Assembly (NCBI GenBank): GCA_016844285.1
Contig: JAENIS010000085.1
Location: forward strand, 1-6,070
Source: Dehalococcoidales bacterium
GTDB lineage: Bacteria; Chloroflexota; Dehalococcoidia; Dehalococcoidales; UBA2162
Direction: 5' to 3'
Length of the DNA: 6,070 bases
Shown here: positions 5,329-6,070 of the stretch, in pieces
Layout: every line of letters starts with the position of its first letter
Position numbering within the stretch: position 1 is the first letter of the stretch
The notes under the pieces: generated by a model
Seen by the model: only the letters and a program-made list of their open reading frames with translations
Databases searched by the model: none
Told to the model about the DNA's origin: nothing
Translations under genes and position numbers: made by a program

Positions 5329-5390
5329 TGAAAGTGAGGGGTTAGAATCGTATCACCCTCATCCTTCGACAAGCTCAGGACAGGCTCTAA

Positions 5391-5411
5391 CCTCTCCCGT
5401 CAAGGGAGAGG
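5391..5411. repeat. CCTCTCCC hairpin inside the composite repeat
   Basis: CCTCTCCC and GGGAGAGG form an 8-bp stem with a GTCAA loop. Flanking words (GGTTAGA at 5340-5346 and TCTAACC at 5386-5392) are also inverted, so the stretch 5308-5411 is roughly palindromic as a whole. Confidence 0.55.
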
Positions 5412-5447
5412 GACAGACACACCTGTTGCTCGCAATGACAGGGAATA

Positions 5448-5456
5448 TGCTACAAT
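5448..5456 (+). promoter_or_regulatory. Extended -10 promoter of the minor prepilin genes
   Basis: TGCTACAAT fits the extended -10 form (TGn + TATAAT with five of six matches). It starts 7 nt after the end of the composite repeat. A weak TTGCTC (5426-5431, spacer 19) overlaps the repeat end. Transcription would start near 5463, giving a leader of about 15 nt. Because a strong terminator lies upstream, a promoter is needed here. Confidence 0.5.
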
Positions 5457-5477
5457 GAGAATGAGGAACAGGTCACG

Positions 5478-5888
5478 ATGCAGCGCCGCAATAAGACAAT
5501 AACCATGATGCGCCAACAAGGGTTCACCTTGCTTGAGATAGTTATCGCCCTGGCTTTAATCGGCATCATTATACCTCTGGTACTGGGCGGGCTTTCCCTG
5601 ACAACTCAAGCTACCGACCGTGTTTATGACCGCTCGGTGCTTTTTGAGCTTGCCCAGAGCCAACTGGAGTCTATCGAGAGCCAGCCATACTCCGTAAATG
5701 CCAGTGGTTACACTCTGCTCTCCCCTCCGGCGGGCTATAGCCTCCTGGTAACGACATCACCGGCAGTTACTTACACCTACGCCGCCCCCAAATCAACCTC
5801 GACTAATGAGACAATACAACTGGTGACGGTGACAGTGACCGGCGTGCGCGGTAATATGATAGTCAGCCGCTACCGGGTGAGAAAGTGA
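5478..5888 (+). CDS. Minor prepilin, PilV/GspI-like
   Basis: This 136-aa prepilin has the leader MQRRNKTITMMRQQG, cut after Gly15, and a mature start FTLLEIVIALALIG with Glu5. The helix continues into VYDRSVLFELAQSQLESIESQPY (49-71); the A/S-x-x-LAQSQLE-x-I pattern is typical of PilV/GspI minor pilins, and the short length agrees. A compact beta domain ends in VRGNMIVSRYRVRK. It has no Cys and two N-x-S/T sequons (Asn74, 110). ATG 5478 is used with GAGGA at 5463-5467 as a modest ribosome site; ATG at 5505 or 5508 would leave a leader of only 6 or 5 residues, still cleavable. Minor pilins of this class start filament assembly at the inner membrane. The next prepilin begins 7 nt downstream, as in PilV-PilW or GspI-GspJ pairs. 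Family assignment is likely but not certain. Confidence 0.85.
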   Translation: MQRRNKTITMMRQQGFTLLEIVIALALIGIIIPLVLGGLSLTTQATDRVYDRSVLFELAQSQLESIESQPYSVNASGYTLLSPPAGYSLLVTTSPAVTYTYAAPKSTSTNETIQLVTVTVTGVRGNMIVSRYRVRK

Positions 5889-5895
5889 TTAGGCA

Positions 5896-6070
5896 ATGAA
5901 ATCTGAAAAAGGCTTTACCCTTATTGAGATGGTCATTGTACTGGCGATTACCGGCATACTGGTAACTGTTGTCGCTGCGGCGATACCAATGGCGCTGGCA
6001 TGGGCGCCACGGCAGGCAAACGAGCTTAGCGTTGAAGAAGACCTCAGCTTTGCCCATTACTGGCTGACCC
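5896..6070 (+). CDS. Prepilin, N-terminal part, truncated by window end
   Basis: Fifty-eight codons are visible from ATG 5896 with no stop before the window edge. The product starts MKSEKG, cut after Gly6, then FTLIEMVIVLAITGILVTVVAAAIP with Glu5 and a hydrophobic helix, followed by NELSVEEDLSFAHYWLT. It lies 7 nt after the PilV-like gene with only a poor ribosome site (AGG at 5891-5893), so translational coupling is likely. From its position it may be a PilW/GspJ-like or a GspH-like minor pilin, but the distinguishing C-terminal domain is outside the window. Confidence 0.85.
   Translation, partial: MKSEKGFTLIEMVIVLAITGILVTVVAAAIPMALAWAPRQANELSVEEDLSFAHYWLT

Larger units (their letters stand above)
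5271..5440. repeat. Composite repeat with the same 12-bp ends as the 5097 element
   Basis: The region starts with TGTCATTGCGAG (5271-5282) and ends with CTCGCAATGACA (5429-5440), the same inverted ends as the element about 100 bp upstream, but its 146-bp interior is different. The interior holds two CTCTCCC/GGGAGAG hairpins (5308-5328 and 5391-5411) and the common dispersed motif CTTCGACAAGCTCAGGACA (5364-5382). It looks like one repeat that received others, or like a mosaic of three repeat families. No transposase is present, so any movement would need help in trans. Confidence 0.8.
5090..5477. other. Intergenic region made of repeats, a terminator and a promoter
   Basis: These 388 bases between pilin 3 and the minor prepilins contain no believable gene. 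They hold an inverted-repeat element (5097-5173), a strong terminator hairpin (5196-5231), a composite element with the same 12-bp ends (5271-5440), and an extended -10 promoter (5448-5456). Open frames through the second element (for example 5270-5458) only translate repeat sequence. Confidence 0.75.

Noticed and set aside
5190..5372. 60-aa minus-strand open frame across terminator and repeat
   Set aside because: It runs through the terminator hairpin and into the repeat, and no protein motif is visible.
5097..5440. CRISPR array suggested by repeated 12-bp words
   Set aside because: The words are inverted ends of two elements, not regularly spaced direct repeats, and no cas gene is present.
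5270..5458. 62-aa + strand open frame
   Set aside because: It begins in the repeat end and is formed by hairpin repeats and the CTTCGACAAGCTCAGG motif, which translates to a low-complexity STSSGQAL-type peptide often seen as a false gene; it has no suitable ribosome site.

Overview
The window reads as part of a bacterial type IV pilus / type II secretion-like locus with its own two-component regulator. Every gene is on the + strand. The organism is most likely a diderm-independent, environmental bacterium. A Dehalococcoidia-type member of the Chloroflexota is my best guess, from the style of the prepilins (KRGxKG leader and FTLIEL start), the GTG-started NarL-type regulator and the kinds of short interspersed repeats. 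No marker gene here proves the lineage.

Layout: (1) the last few codons of an unknown upstream gene may overlap the start of a prepilin peptidase (23-820). (2) A six-helix membrane sensor histidine kinase (849-2015) and a NarL/LuxR-type response regulator (2020-2679) form a tight pair, probably with a promoter that overlaps the peptidase stop codon. (3) A 368-bp gap holds several hairpins and then a 20-bp perfect dyad abutting a sigma70-like promoter. (4) Three prepilin genes follow (3048-3650, 3727-4431, 4475-5089); the third has a probable promoter of its own and needs a start downstream of the longest reading frame. (5) A 388-bp gap holds an inverted-repeat element, a strong hairpin terminator, and a second composite repeat with the same 12-bp ends. 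(6) A new promoter leads to a PilV/GspI-like minor prepilin (5478-5888) and another prepilin cut off by the window edge (5896 onward).

How the parts fit: the peptidase would cut all five prepilins after the Gly of the KG/QG leader junction and N-methylate the new Phe1. The pilins would then be assembled by an inner-membrane machine (ATPase, platform protein) encoded outside the window. The kinase senses a membrane-associated or redox-type signal and phosphorylates Asp56 of the regulator. The dyad before the first pilin has the 7-2-7 geometry known for NarL-family sites and sits about 43 bp before the predicted transcript start, so local control of the pilin genes is a concrete hypothesis. The minor prepilins sit behind a terminator and repeat elements and would be expressed separately.

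Nothing here is a wholly unknown system. The points most worth checking are the regulator-dyad-pilin link, the unusually many N-x-S/T sequons in the pilins, and the repeat mosaic that may supply the promoter region of the minor pilins.
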